A stretch of DNA of 64,000 bases from Bursaphelenchus xylophilus (GCA_904066235.2 CAJFCV020000001.1:620001-684000), one strand, 5' to 3'; positions 45,177 through 56,982 are shown, counted from the stretch's first letter. Made by a program: numbers and translations. Notes: a model not told the origin generated them from the sequence alone.

Positions 45177-45318
45177 ATCAGTCCGTCGGGAAAATAATGA
45201 GGGCAATATTGCTGCGCCTATTGCGTCGCTGAAGATTTTGCCGCGGCGCAATTCATTTTCTCGCCGGAGATGCGATTTTTGATGCGACAGAGTCCTCATT
45301 ATTTTCCCGACAGATACA
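45177..45318. mobile_element. Family A, GAGG core
   Basis: Seven bases after the previous copy. The following 45420-46100 has only weak short open frames and no gene that can be supported. Confidence 0.75.
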
Positions 45319-46111
45319 TAAGAAGCACAGTGCGATTTTCGATGATTTTTCGCTTTGTCGCGACGCACTGTGCAATTTGTTGCTGTTTGAACCGGTCCAC
45401 ATTATTTTCCCGACAGATTGACATAGGCTGCAAATTACTGGTAATGCGATGTTTTGTCATCAAAAATTCTTATTTTTTACTATTTCACTTTGAATTTTTC
45501 AATTTTCCAGCTCAAATCTGCAAAATTCAAGTCATCATGCCTCGGGCTATTTCCTCAAATCTCCCAAATTTCCTTCAATTCCTCTTCCAGAAAACGTTGG
45601 AAATCTCCAATCAGCGGAAAATTGGAACTCCTCAGCCCCGCTGACTTATTACCCTGACCTTTTCCCGCTGCGACTTACTTTGTTCTTGCGCTTATTTTTG
45701 GGGTAGCATTGTGTAATTGAGTAATTGTTTTTTTCTCGACGCAAGCGAAACGGGTTCAAGAATAAAGGGTGATCCCTGCAAGCGAAGATCACACGCCGGT
45801 GGTAACGGTTCAAGCCCTAAAAATTACTGAAATCACTCATGTTTTGACAGGAGGTGAATGGAACCGAACGAGGAACCGGAGGCGGATGAAATTACGTGAT
45901 GATTTTTGGGGGAGAAAGGAGAGGAAAATGAGGATAATCGAAGGTAAACCTTACAAGGGAAGGGCTTCTAAATGCGACGATGATATTTTCTTTCAATTTC
46001 ACGAATATTTCGGGCATAGGCCACATACTGGTGCTATCAAAGAATGTGCAGACTTTTTGTTGTTTGATTGAGTACGGAAAGGTCCGCTGAGGAAAGGCCC
46101 GCTAAAAAAAG

Positions 46112-46511
46112 GGAAAAGGTTCCTTATTTTGGCCACAAAAAAGGTACTCCGCGAACTGCGCCCAAGCTTGGGCACTAAAGTTAGAAAAAAAAACGCTTCG
46201 ACCTAGCTGGCACTGAATTACTATAAGAGCTTTATAGTTTTAAGGGTACCTACGAAGGCTGTGACGACTCATTTCCATACGGATTCAATAAGTTTAGTTC
46301 CGGACATGTTTCATCGTATAAAGTGTAAAATCACACAGGCTGCAGCCGTTTTTGCAGGGTAAGGTGGTACGTAAAAAAGAAGGTACCTCACTAACTAAAT
46401 CCACTGTCCGGGCATTGACAACGATGAATTGAGCGTGCACGCTAAATTTGGGCTAATTCCGACCAGTTTCCGCAAATTTATAAGTTGTGGCCAAAATAAG
46501 GAACTTTTACC
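46112..46511. mobile_element. Family G element
   Basis: 400 bp, perfect 8-bp duplication AAAAAAAG (46104-46111, 46512-46519). Confidence 0.9.
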
Positions 46512-46536
46512 AAAAAAAGGAAAGAGGAGTGCAACG

Positions 46537-46685
46537 TATCAGTCTGTCGGGAAAATAACGGCGGATCGCGCCTCGGAATCGCCTACTTTGCGACTGCAAG
46601 CCGCGGCCGGGGATTTGGGGCGCGATAGCGGCGAGGCGAGACATTTTGCTGCGACGATCCGCCGTTATTTTTCCGACAGACGGAT
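46537..46685. mobile_element. Family A, ACGGCGGATC core
   Basis: Complete example of the third core type: AATAACGGCGGATCGCGCCT and inverted GACGATCCGCCGTTATT. Confidence 0.8.
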
Positions 46686-46895
46686 AAAAAGTGAAAAAAA
46701 GTCTGCGCAGATTATGAAAGTACTGGTATCAACTTCTGGAAGTTTCAGTTTGCTCTTTACAGTCTCAGTCTAAAAAGTTCCAAAAAAACTGCCTTCCAAG
46801 CATAGTCATTACATGTTTATTATAACAATGATGAGATCGACCAGCCGAGTTAAAGATTCGAAAAAATATTCTATTAAGTATAAAGTAAGGTTGTA

Positions 46896-47685
46896 TCAGC
46901 ACCACACAATTTTCTGTCGCTTCACTGGCTCGGTAGAATGAGTTTCACCGCAATGTCCTCGCTTCACACCTTTCTTGGGCTGGGGATAAGCTCGAGATTG
47001 CTCCTAAAATAGTTGTTTTTAGTAAATATAATAAATATAATAAAATAATTCCAAAAAAATTTAAATTATATACGTCGTAGTATCAGTCTGTCGGGAAAAT
47101 AATGTGGACTTGTCGCCCCTTGGAATCGCCCACTATCTCTTTGCGACGCCGCTGGAGACTTTGTGAGCGATTGCGACCAGAGATTTTGCTGCGACAAATC
47201 CACATTATTTTCCCGACGGACTCGGATTTTCATAAACTGCGACTTTTTTCGCTTTTTTTGAGATTTCACGGTGCGAAGAAAGAAAAATGCACTGTTCAAT
47301 GGCGACAAGCGTGGGGAAATTTCAAAATGCACTGTGCGAAAGCGAAAAATGTCCATGCACTTTATGAAAATATGAATATCTCTTTTTCAAAAAAAAATCT
47401 CACCTGATAATTGCGGATTGCAAAGTTCTCATCGATTTTGCCCGCATTTTCCAGCAACCTCAGCATTGCATCCACATAATAATCATCTCTGTCCACTTCT
47501 TCCGGATATCTCGCTCTTCGTTGCGAAAAGATTTTTCTTGGCGGGAGAGCCTCGAATTTGGGATTTGGAACGGGCGGAGGGATGTGGACAAGCAGCACTT
47601 CAGCAAATTTGAGATCATTTTGGGTTGAAGGGCTCGAAGAAGTAGAGGAATTGGAGGACGAAGAGCTGGGACGTTGATGATTCAT
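46896..47685 (-). CDS. Family P small basic protein, member 1 (129 residues)
   Basis: Two exons, 47685-47404 and 47003-46896, phase 0. The start ATG follows ATTTTCAG by four bases, as for a trans-spliced leader. A Ser-rich N-terminus (about 20 residues) leads to the family core VLLVHIPPPVPNPKFEALPP then RKI, then YVDAMLRLLENA. Exon 2 is basic with KKGVKRG and VKRQK. No signal peptide or membrane span; the Lys/Arg clusters suggest a nuclear protein. Function unknown. The intron holds one family A and one family C element. Poly(A) signal near 46816 on this strand. Confidence 0.7.
47081..47222. mobile_element. Family A, GTGGAC core
   Basis: In the intron of family P member 1; followed by a family C element (47223-47375) ending ATGCACTTTATGAAAATAT. 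Confidence 0.8.
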
Positions 47686-47993
47686 TGACTGAAAATTTGA
47701 AGGATAAGAGTGGATAGGCCGTATTTTACAAAAAAATAATGGAAAAAAGTGAAAAAAGATATACATGGGCCCGTTTTGTCGAGATTTTTTTTCAAAAAAC
47801 CTTCAAGCAAGCTTCAAACTTTTTTTTAACTTATGTGTACCTTATGTGTACTATTCATTCATTAAAAAATAAAAATTTGATAAAACGACTTTTAAAATAT
47901 AATACTTGAAAAAAATACGATGAGAAAAAATCTACCGAAAAATCCCACCGCGTTCCCATAAAACCGACGAATTTTGTAATTTTTGAGCAGTTT

Positions 47994-47994
47994 C

Positions 47995-48022
<28 letters not shown>
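47994..48022. repeat. Poly(A) tract
   Basis: Run of about 29 A, next to a possible family B relic (48040-48240, right end TTTTTTCCGCGACTAGTAT). Confidence 0.8.
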
Positions 48023-48026
<4 letters not shown>

Positions 48027-48351
48027 GAAATTTTGGCGGGCCAAAAGTTCGTGTCTTTTCTGAAATTGCCGGGAAACTTGTACAGCAAACACCGTACTAG
48101 TTGCGGCAAAAAGTCCTTGGAATTTTCTGCGAACTTTTTGCCTTATTGTCGCGCGCGATTCCAGCGACAAATCAACTTTTCGGAGCGCGATGGAGTTTGG
48201 GGGGCGCGAGAAAATCCCAGGACTTTTTTCCGCGACTAGTATAACAAACCCCTGTACAACCAAACCTCGTCAAAATCAACAATTTCGAAGGCACCATGAG
48301 TCGATTTTTTGCGCGAAAATAAACCTTCGTATAACAAAACATTCTATGTAT

Positions 48352-48510
48352 TATCAGTCTGTCGGGAAAATAATGAGGACTCTGTGGCATCGGAAATCGC
48401 ATCGCCGCCGAGAAAATGAATTGTGTCGTGGATAAAATCAAATTTTTTTCACTTCAACGACACGATCGGCGAAGCGAAATTGTGCTCATTATTTTCCCGA
48501 CAGACGGATA
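48352..48510. mobile_element. Family A, GAGGAC core
   Basis: Complete; an (AT)n run follows at 48536-48552. Confidence 0.8.
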
Positions 48511-48802
48511 ATACAGTTGCTTGTATCAAAAAAAAAATATATATATATATATTTGCAACGTATACAATGTAAACGAACTTACATTAAATATGTTGCAAAA
48601 CCCCCGAAGATCAGCGAAAGCAATCACAAACGGATAAAAAAGAGCGAGAGATTTAATTTGTCCGTCGATCAAGGTCAAAGTTTTCTATCGACGCCGATTT
48701 CTCTCAAGAGCAGAGAGCGTTTTACATACGTATAAACATGCATATATGATAACAGAAAAAAAAATATTGGACTTGCGCAACAAACAAACAATTTTTCTGT
48801 TA

Positions 48803-48958
48803 TATCAGTCTGTCGGGAAAATAATGAGGACTCTGTCGCGACGAAAATCGCATCGCTGAAGTGAAAATGAATTTTGTCGCGGAAAAAATCAAAATTTTTT
48901 CGCTTCAGCGATGCGATTTACGTAGCGAAATTGTCCTCATTATTTTCCCGACAGATCT
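48803..48958. mobile_element. Family A, GAGGAC core
   Basis: Right end lies 93 bp upstream of the TATA box of the alanine-rich gene at 49147. Confidence 0.8.
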
Positions 48959-49050
48959 ATTGATATCTTCTTCTTTTCAGTTACGGCATCTTCTCCAATT
49001 CTCTGCAGTTTTTTGATGACGCAAAAGCCCAAAATCTCTGCAAAACTCCC

Positions 49051-49058
49051 TATAAAAG
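49051..49058 (+). promoter_or_regulatory. TATA box
   Basis: TATAAAAG, 96 bp before the start codon of the alanine-rich secreted protein gene. Confidence 0.6.
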
Positions 49059-49146
49059 GCCCTGCAAAACCCTCAATTCTCATCATTCGACGGCTCAACT
49101 CATCCGCTATCAACTCCATTGATATTTGCTCCAACTACAACTCAAC

Positions 49147-49572
49147 ATGTCCCAACTCTCCCTCGTTCTTCTCGCCGTTCTCTGCCTCTCCGCCATCGCT
49201 CAGCCCCGCGCCAAACGCCAATTCCTGGGCCCCATTGCCGCCGAGAACGCCGCCATCCGCCAAGCCGAAATCAACGCCGCTACGGCGCGCAACACCGCCT
49301 TCGCCAACGCCAACACCGTCCGCCAGGCGGCGCTGGTGAACCAGGAGATCGCCCAGAACGCCGCACGTCGCGAGGCCGCTGTTTTGCAGGGCGCCGCCAG
49401 CGTGAACGCCGCCCGAGTTCAGAGCCAGATCCGCGGCGCCGAGCTGCGTCAAGAGCTGGCCGTGGAGAATGCGCAACGCAGAGCAGAAGTCGCCGCCGAG
49501 ATCCGCGGCGAGGAAGCGATTGCTCGCGCCAATCTGGCCGCCGCTCGTGCCAACGCTCTGACTTACGGATAA
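49147..49572 (+). CDS. Alanine-rich secreted helical protein, 141 residues
   Basis: Single exon. Signal peptide MSQLSLVLLAVLCLSAIAQP is followed by a dibasic RAKR and then about 120 residues rich in Ala, Asn, Arg, Gln and Glu with a near-heptad pattern (AAENAAIRQAE, EVAAEIRGEEA), predicted as one long amphipathic helix. It ends LAAARANALTYG, close to the end of the paralogue at 62407. Third-codon-position GC is high relative to the surroundings. Role unknown; such proteins may be extracellular, cuticle or gland products (inference). AATAAA at 49623. Confidence 0.8.
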   Translation: MSQLSLVLLAVLCLSAIAQPRAKRQFLGPIAAENAAIRQAEINAATARNTAFANANTVRQAALVNQEIAQNAARREAAVLQGAASVNAARVQSQIRGAELRQELAVENAQRRAEVAAEIRGEEAIARANLAAARANALTYG

Positions 49573-49733
49573 GATTTTGAGTTGAAAAATTTTGTGAATG
49601 AATTTCAATGCCATGTATTGTAAATAAACGAAATCAATTTGAAATTGGAAATTTTTTGTATATAAAAAAATACAAGTCTGGTCAATACAGATAGCGAAAA
49701 AATTTTAATGCACTTTATGAAAATATAGTAATA

Positions 49734-50102
49734 CAGGGTGCTTCAAGAAATACGACAGAAACTTTTTGCGAATATCTTTGAACTCTTGGGAGTTATCGCG
49801 GAAATTCTTCTTGTTTCTAAAAATTGAAAAACGAATCATGGACTCTTTTTTTGCCTAGACAACGTAGACATAATTTTGGGCGTTGTAACAGAGTTTCCAC
49901 CATGCAATACGATGTAATTTTGAAAAAAAGTCCCCAAATGTCTCCGCCGAGAACTAGCCTCCACGCCGACAAAAAAAAATCTTTTTGGTGGGTACAAAAC
50001 CGCCCGATTTCAAGTTTTAGAAACAAGAAGAAGGAGGCGATAACTCCCGAAAGCTCAAAGATATTCGCAACAAGTTTCTGTCATATTTCTTGAAACACCC
50101 TG
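49734..50102. mobile_element. Family H foldback element
   Basis: CAGGGTGCTTCAAGAAATAC and its complement, with TA on both sides; inner arms share CTCAAAGATATTCGCAA. Confidence 0.85.
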
Positions 50103-50109
50103 TATAATA

Positions 50110-50657
50110 CAGGGTCTTACAAAAAACGTGAAGGAAAGTGGAAGGCTATAACTTCCGGCGGAGGATACGCAGAGACTTCGTATTTGAAATATGTATTTTT
50201 AACAGACATTAGTTTTTGTCTGTGAAATAACAAGATTTTAAAATGCAAACTGAGGTCGCCACGATTTGCATACCTTTTGAAGTATGCTACTTTTACCCTA
50301 AAAACCAGCGTTTTTCGGTTGAAAATCACCGAAAAATGCCGGAATTTTTCGAGGTCTTCGATAGAGTTGACGTTAAAAATAGGGAAACAGCTTTCCAACG
50401 CAAATTCCCCCGATCATTTTCAACGAAAAAATCATAAACTTCTCTATCATTTTCAACCGAAAAAGCACTGGTTTTCGGGGTAAAAGGACTCTACTTCAAA
50501 ACGTCGTAGCGACCTCAGTTTGCACTTAAAAATCTTGTTATTTCATAGGCGAAAAATAATTTTGCTTAAAAATACATACTCCAAAAACGAACTCTCTGCG
50601 CCGCCTCCACCTAAAGTTACAACCTCCGATATTCCTTCATGTTTATGAAAAACCCTG
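50110..50657. mobile_element. Second CAGGGT-ended foldback element
   Basis: Starts CAGGGTCTTACAAAAA and ends AAACCCTG, TA-flanked; arms share CTGAGGTCGC and AAAAATCTTGTTATTTCA-type sequence. Only 7 bp separate it from the previous element, and its right end is 28 bp past the stop codon of the next gene. Confidence 0.8.
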
Positions 50658-50685
50658 TAGATGGTCGTCCAGAACACACAATGCT

Positions 50686-52053
50686 TTACGACCGTAAGAG
50701 ATTAAGAAAGTCCGCGTCTTTCGCATTCCAAGACATCTCAAAGTGGGTAACGTTCATAGTCGGAGGGAGTTCCAGGTTCTCGAACTGTTTCAGTTGCTCG
50801 ACGATTTCAGGGTTCAATTTTTCCAATTCCGTTGAGATCTGGAATAAAAAAATAATATGTAAGGGACGAATATTAGTCCGAAGGGAGACTGAATATGAAC
50901 TGACTGAATATGAAAACCGGGTTTCAGTTACTGTTACTACCTAGGTTCCGATGAAGGACTCTTTTTAAAATTTTTTCGACTTATAACACCTTTAGACGTT
51001 AATGGTGTTGTTTTGGTGTCTAGTACTGCTTAAAAAAGACTTTTTTAACACTTGGTGCTAAACAGTACTACCTGGTACTATTTAGTACGAAGTGAAAATT
51101 TGGCTGGTAATGGTGTTGGTTTGGTGCTTAGCACAGCCCAAAAACACATTTTAGCACTTGGTACTATAAAGTACCAATTGGTACTATTTAGTACGAGGTG
51201 GAAATTTGGGCTTAAGGCGGTAATGATGTTGGTTTGGTGCTTAGTACAGCCCAAAAACACATTTTTAGCACTTGGTACTATATAGTCCTTGAAATAGACC
51301 AAATTTGCCAAATTTCATATTCAATCAGTACCACAGTTCATATTCAGTCAGTTCATATTTAGTCAGTTCATATTCAGTCAGGCACCCATATTAGGGGTGC
51401 CTGGCACTGTGCGCCGCGAGAAAAAGTCTACGCACTTTCTGGGACGACTAGCACTACAAAGAGTAGTGTTTCCAGAAAAAAAAAATTATTTTTTTCTTAC
51501 AAGGGAAGTACCCCCAAGTGCGACGCTCAGATTTCGACGAAACTTGGCATAGATTTAGAATAATTTTGCGGGAAACTAGCAAAGTTATGGCCGAAAAGTG
51601 TTTTTCTCTCTGACCACTCTCCGCGTTTAGTGTATTCTCTCGACAGCGCGAGCTAAAACTTTCAGGAATTGATGCCTAGTTCATGGTCGACGTGTGTGCA
51701 GAATTTAAAGAAAATCTGAGCGTCGCACTTGGGCTACTTCCCCTGTTAATGAAACTGGAAAAGATGAGGCCAAAAAGTGTTTTCTGTCTGACCGAGCTAA
51801 ATTGGTCAGAGATTGATATTTGGCATATGCTTGCAAAAACTCTTTTTACCTCGGTTTTGACCTTGACTCGTCCACCAGCCTCGGTGAAATTCTTGACCAT
51901 TTCCACCACTAACTCCTTGAAGCGCATGAAGAAGTTGCGAACGATCTCCGCGTATCGACCCTGTTTCAGCTGCTCGGCGGTGGGCTCTTCCACAGGTCTG
52001 GCAGTAGTTGTCAGGGCAAAAACAACAAGGAATATGGGTATTTTCAGAGACAT
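50686..52053 (-). CDS. Small secreted helical protein, 118 residues
   Basis: Two exons, 52053-51850 and 50838-50686, phase 0. Signal peptide MSLKIPIFLVVFALTTTA; mature part is mostly predicted helix (EQLKQGRYAEIVRNFF, ELVVEMVKNFTEAGG, ELEKLNPEIVEQLKQFENL) with one NFT sequon and ends WNAKDADFLNLLRS. No cysteine in the mature part. Not recognised. The 1-kb intron contains a family I and a family F element. Start chosen because it gives the signal peptide; the frame is open further upstream. Confidence 0.7.
50888..51394. mobile_element. Family I element, left copy
   Basis: Ends are iterated ACTGAATATGAACTG and its complement; inside, a unit around TTTGGTGCTTAGTACAGCCC and GGTACTATTTAGTACGAGGT is repeated about three times. 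Confidence 0.8.
51503..51749. mobile_element. Family F element
   Basis: Both ends present: ACAAGGGAAGTACCCCCAAG and CGCACTTGGGCTACTTCCCC, flanked by T-rich sequence. Confidence 0.75.
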
Positions 52054-52544
52054 GCGTTCGGTCCGAAAGGGCGATGACGGCGATGAAAGACTGAAGGAAG
52101 ATTTTTGATGACCTTTCCATTGGAAGCGAAAGGTCAGCGAAATAAGGTCAATGGGCGGGTCTAAAAAAACTTTGACCTGTTGCCGCAAGGTGAAAGGGTT
52201 TTGTTCTATCTTTTCATGTCAAAAAAATATTGAACAAAAGCGCTGAAGCAATGAAAAATTCTTGGCACTCTGTTTTAGAGCAAAAATAATTTTTTGCTCC
52301 AAAGATAACCTGATTACACATGGGAGATGCGGTAGAATGGGTTTATTGCATACATAAATTTGAAGCTGAACTCCCGCTTAATCACACCACATATGTTTCA
52401 TATAAAGAAATCGGTCGTCTTATATCTGTTTGAAGCCTAAACTAACAACGCCTAAAAATGTGGTAGTTTTGCCGTGGTGTTGCGAGAAAAGATCTGAGGG
52501 GGTCGCCCTTACGAACCAAAATTGGGCAACTTCCCCCATAGAAG

Positions 52545-52685
52545 TATCAGTCTGTCGGGAAAATAACGGCGGATCGTCGCATCAAGACGTCTCGCCTCCC
52601 CGCCAAATCCCCAGGCGCGGCCTGCAGTCGCAAAGCGATGATGAGCGATTCCGAGGCGCGACGTTGTTTTCCCGACAGAGTGATA
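52545..52685. mobile_element. Family A, ACGGCGGATC core
   Basis: Right side lost its CGGCGG part: GCGACGTTGTTTTCCCGACAG. Confidence 0.7.
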
Positions 52686-52778
52686 CTTCTCTTGCTAAAT
52701 TTTCAGGCCTTTGCAATCCGTTACACAAAAGGTTGACCATATTCAACAAACCGCTTTCCGCAATAAGTAAACAATTTA

Positions 52779-54299
52779 TTAATCACCCCAAATCAACTCA
52801 TAAATATCGGCCATGGAGAGCAAGTCCGGCCGTATCTCATCGTCTTGGTTCTCAGTTTTTGACTTCTTGGATACAACAGAGTCTTCGGCGCTTTCGGCTT
52901 TCCGTTTCAGGCCCTTGCCTTTATTTGCGGCCTCCTGAATCGGCACTGATTCAAGCGGCACAATCTCTGGCTGGTACTTCTGAAAAGACTAGCGTTGATA
53001 ATTAAACTATCATGAACTGACTGAATATGAAGGACTAAATATAAAGGACTAAATATGAACTGACTGAAAATGAACTGACTGAATATGAACTGTGGAGCTG
53101 ACTGAATATGAAATTTGGAAAATTTGGTCTGTTTCAAGGACTATATAGTACCAAGTGCTAAAAATGTGTTTTTGGGCTGCACTAAGCACCAAACCAACAC
53201 CATTACCGCCTTACGCCCAAATTTTCACCTCGTACTAAATAGTACCAATTGGTACTACATAGTACCAAGTGCTAAAAATGTGTTTTTGGGCTGTACTAAG
53301 CACCAAAAAAAAACCATTACCAGCCAAATTTTCACCTCGTACTAAATAGTACCAGGTAGTACTATTTAGCACCAAGTGTTAAAAAAGTTTTTTTTAAGCA
53401 GCACTAGGCACCAAAACAACACCATTAACATCTAAAGGTGTCATAAGTCGAAAAAATTTTAAAAAGAGTCCTTAATCGGAACCTAAGTAGTAACAGTAAC
53501 AGAAACCCGGTTTTCATATTCAGTCAGCACCCCAGTTCATATTCAGTCTCCCTTCGAAACTATCTGGCTGAGATGGTTGAATATCTCGGCAGCGCCTGCC
53601 AAGCGGAAGCTACTTCTTTTACCCTTTGATATCAGTCTGTCGGGAAAATAAGGAGCACTCTGTCGCATCGAAAATCGCGTCGCCGCCGAGAAAACGAATT
53701 TTTTTTTGCGGAGAATAAAATTGTTTTTGAATTCAGCGATCGGCACAGCGACATTTTGCTCATTATTTTCCCGACAGCCGATATGTGGCCCCCAGATTTC
53801 ACGGATGCCGTACAGTTCGTTTTGCAACCCCAAGTTGATTGGAGTATAATATTTCCGCAGTTAAATCGATTATTTTCGTCTGTCGGGAAAATAATGAGCA
53901 AAACCATAAACCCCGTGGCTGCGGAAAAGAAGATTGCGGAGAAATTCATTCCTTTTCACTTCAGCAACGCGATCGGCGTAGCGACCTTTTTCTCATTATT
54001 TTCCCGACAGACTGATATTGAAGAAAAAGTCTAGAGGTTGATTTTCCGTTACTTACCCCATAAATTTTTTCAATGATGTCCTCTTCTTCCTGCAGCTCCG
54101 CCAACGCGCGTGCTCTCATAATCGCCTCCAGCCACAAATTCGAGTCATCGATTTTTCGTCGCTTCGACTTTCGAACAAAAGTTCTCGGCGGGAATGGCTC
54201 CACTTTGGCGTTGGGCGACGGCAATGGAATGTAAATCACATTCCTCTTGGGGGCATCCAAATCCAAGAAAGTTTTATGATTTTCCGTCATGGATAACAT
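52779..54299 (-). CDS. Family P small basic protein, member 2 (147 residues)
   Basis: Two exons, 54299-54057 and 52979-52779, phase 0 (ATG 54290 would give 144 residues). Core: VIYIPLPSPNAKVEPFPPRT then FVRKSKRRK, then LWLEAIMRARALAELQEEED and an exon end at KIYG. Exon 2 has KRKAESAED and KKSKTE basic clusters, then an acidic/hydrophobic end DLLSMADIYELIWGD. Closest to member 4. Nuclear localisation is inferred from the basic clusters. The intron (1077 bp) holds one family I and two family A elements. Confidence 0.75.
53008..53556. mobile_element. Family I element, right copy
   Basis: Inverted relative to 50888-51394 and very similar along its whole length, including TAACAGAAACCCGGTTTTCA at the right. 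Confidence 0.8.
53630..53783. mobile_element. Family A, GAGCAC core
   Basis: Complete; right end CCCGACAGCCGATA. Confidence 0.75.
53875..54017. mobile_element. Family A, GAGCA core
   Basis: Complete, ends 39 bp from the donor of family P member 2. Confidence 0.75.
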
Positions 54300-54589
54300 G
54301 ATGATTAGACGCGTAGAGCGAAAATTGCCGGGGAAATCGATGAGTTTTATCTGTGACAGAAATTTTTGGTCCAAAAGGACGCCGCGATGGACGCTGGGGA
54401 TCGATTACTGCGGGGTATTCTGCTATTGGCAAGCTTTTCTTGAGAGGAATAAAGATACTACGGCTATTTAAAAAAATTGTTGCGGCGCTTTTCGAACATT
54501 GTGCACTGTGCAAGCGGAGAAAAAGGGAAATCATTATTAGTCTGTCGGGAAAATAATGACCACAAATCGAAAAAAAGCAAAAAAAATTT

Positions 54590-55340
54590 GAAAATTGAAA
54601 ATTGAAAAATAAGGTGAAAAAAATTAAAAAGAAATCGTCGTATATGATGTCACACAATATAATATTTTTTCTACTTTCAAAAACTTTTTCATCGTATAAC
54701 GTGTCACCCTTCATTTTTAATTTTTTAAGAAAAAAGGCCTCTTCTTTTTTGGGGTCCTCTTCACCTTGGGGGACGTTTTGGTGGGGCCTCTTCGTATGAG
54801 GGTCTCCTAGCGTTGCGGCAGAACTATACCCCTTTTTCAACTCTACCCCTTGAATGAACCCTCCCCCTTTTTTTGAAAATTGAAAAAATGAGGTGTGACA
54901 TCTTATACGATGAAAATTCTTTTCAAATTGAAAAGAATAAGGTGTGACAGCTTATGCAATGAAAAATTTTTTCAAATTGAAAAAAAATTTGTATAAGATG
55001 TCACACTTCATTCTTTTCAATTTGAAAAATTTTTCATCGTATAAGATGTCGCACCCCATTTTTCTCAATTTGAAAAAAAAATTTCATCGCATAACATTTC
55101 ACACCTCGTTTTTTTCAATTTGAAAAAAATTTCCATCGTATAACATGTCACACCTCGTTTTTTCAATTTTCAAAATGGGGTAGTGTTCAAAAAGGGGTAG
55201 AGTTCAGATTTTTTGGCGAAACACAAAAAAGGGGTAGAGTTCAGCCTTTTTTGGGGTAGAGTTGAAAAAGGGGTAGAGTTCAGATTGGGGTAAAGTTCAG
55301 AAAAGGGGGAGAGTTCAGGCTCAACCGTCTCCGGTTTAGG
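54590..55340. repeat. Palindromic tandem array
   Basis: 54880-55170 repeats a unit of about 60-65 bp containing ATCGTATAAGATGTCACACC and TTCAATTTGAAAAA, first in one and then in the opposite orientation. On both sides lie runs of GGGGTAGAGTTCAG (right) and its complement AACTCTACCCC (left). A family A left end is at 54537. No gene in 54300-55614. Confidence 0.7.
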
Positions 55341-55614
55341 GCCTCTTCGGCCGCAACGATATTTTGCGCATTACCACAGCTTTGCATATCCCAAGTTCTC
55401 TCTTTATTTTGATATGTCATTTTACATTTCTTTTTTATTTTTTGTCCGTAACAAGTCAAAAAAATAAACTGATTTTTTTATATTCAACTATTTATTTCTC
55501 ACTAACCGGCAATAAGGACAATTAAAAAAATCGTTATTAAAAGAAAATAAATAGTAAAAAAGAATATTAAAAATCACATAACACACCAGCGACGTCAATA
55601 ATTAAAAGGTGATG

Positions 55615-56329
55615 CTAAAACTTGTCAAAAATCGTGTCATCAATGAGTAAACCGAGTTCTTCCAGCTCTTCTGGCGTCATGACTTCTTCGATGGGCAACG
55701 GCTTCATGTCTTCGATCTTGAATTTCTTGGCCTCCACTTCTGGGTTTTCGTCAACCTCCATCAGCGAGTGTTTTTGGCAGGGTTCGGCGACAACTGGGTG
55801 CTGAAAATAAAAAAAGTTGTTTCGGGAGTTTAAAATACGCAGTCGGACAGAACGTTGAAAAAAATTGAAAAAAATTAAAATTTTTGAAGCTGCAAATTGA
55901 CATGGCTAAAAAACTTTTGCCCCACCGGAGCCGTCTCCGCGCGGCCGAGGACTTGGTGCGCGATTCCGAAAATTTCTGCGATAAATCCCCACTATTTTCC
56001 CGCCAGACTGAGAGTAAATTGTTAGCCTTATCTGAACATTTTCAATGAACTTTATGTTCCAAATGTCCCATAACCTTGTCCCATGTTTTTCTCCGATCAA
56101 CAGAATTCCACAAACATAAATAAATTACCTCTGCCATGTACCTGTTCCACGCCTCCTCCTGACATCTGTGCAACACCGCAACTCTGAGACTCTGGTTGTC
56201 GGTCGCTCTTCTTGGTCGGCCTTTTCTGGCGTCGATTCGTGGAGGAAACAGTTCGACTGAGAGGTGAGAAGATGAAGCGGGAATATCGACCATCAGAATG
56301 AAGGGTTTCTTTGGCTCTTCGATGAGCAT
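55615..56329 (-). CDS. Family P small protein, member 3 (128 residues)
   Basis: Two exons, 56329-56129 and 55800-55615, phase 0. Core: FILMVDIPASSSHLSVELFP then PRIDARKGRPRR, then LRVAVLHRCQEEAWNRYMAE. Exon 2 is acidic rather than basic (MEVDENPEVEAKKFKIEDM, PEELEELGLLIDD), ending FDKF; the hydrophobic DLL/GLL-type end is shared with members 2 and 4. Most divergent of the minus-strand members. A family A right-end remnant is in the intron. Confidence 0.65.
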
Positions 56330-56560
56330 GGCTACGAGGAGGTGTCTGAAGAGAAGCGCGAATTAATTTTAAAATACGCTAATGCATTTTACAATATTAA
56401 TAAAACTATGTAAAGTAAAAGTAACGAGCCCGTTTTTACATACACAAAAAAAAATGGTAACTGCAATTTAAGCAACGTTGATGAAACAATTTTGCTTTTT
56501 GCACCGTGAAAATTGCTTTTTGGGCTTTCTCTCCCAGCTTGACTTTTATGAACTAGTACT

Positions 56561-56766
56561 AGTCGCGCCATAAAGTCCTGACACATTTTGCACCGTGCGA
56601 AAGTTCGGGGTTTGGACGTCGCGCCCCCAAATTCGGGTTTGTCGCACGCGAAAGTGCGCAAAAACGGGAAATCGCGGCGACAAATGCGAAAAGATGCACA
56701 GTGCGGATGAAATGAAAGAAGAATGCACGGTGCAAAATGTGTCAGGACTTTACGTCGCGATTAGTG
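56561..56766. mobile_element. Family B element, best copy
   Basis: ACTAGTCGCGCCATAAAGTC and complement; TIR continues CTGACACATTTTGCAC into GCACCGTGC/GCACGGTGC dyads. Confidence 0.85.
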
Positions 56767-56823
56767 TGTGGGCAAAGTCGAAATTTGAAAAAAAATCAAC
56801 TCCAAAAACACATCAGCGTATCT

Positions 56824-56982
56824 TATCAGTCTGTCGGAAAAATAACGGCGGATCGTCGCATCCAAATGTCTCGCCTCGCCGCTGTCGCGCACCAAATCCC
56901 AAGCCGCGGCTTGCAGTCGCAAAGCGATGATGGGCGATTCCGAGGAGCGACGATACGCCGTTATTTTCCCGACAGACCGATA
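56824..56982. mobile_element. Family A, ACGGCGGATC core
   Basis: Complete; internal GTCGCAAAGCGATGATGGGC is shared with the GTGGAT type at 17016. The following 57000-57460 shows no gene. Confidence 0.8.

Noticed and set aside
45500..46071. Short frames near 45538 (35 codons) and 45769 (100 codons)
   Set aside because: No homology, no convincing start or splice context; the second opens from a non-ATG codon.
50780..50800. CTGTTTCA motifs like the nematode piRNA upstream motif
   Set aside because: The two seen (about 50787 and 51960) lie inside coding exons and are single occurrences.
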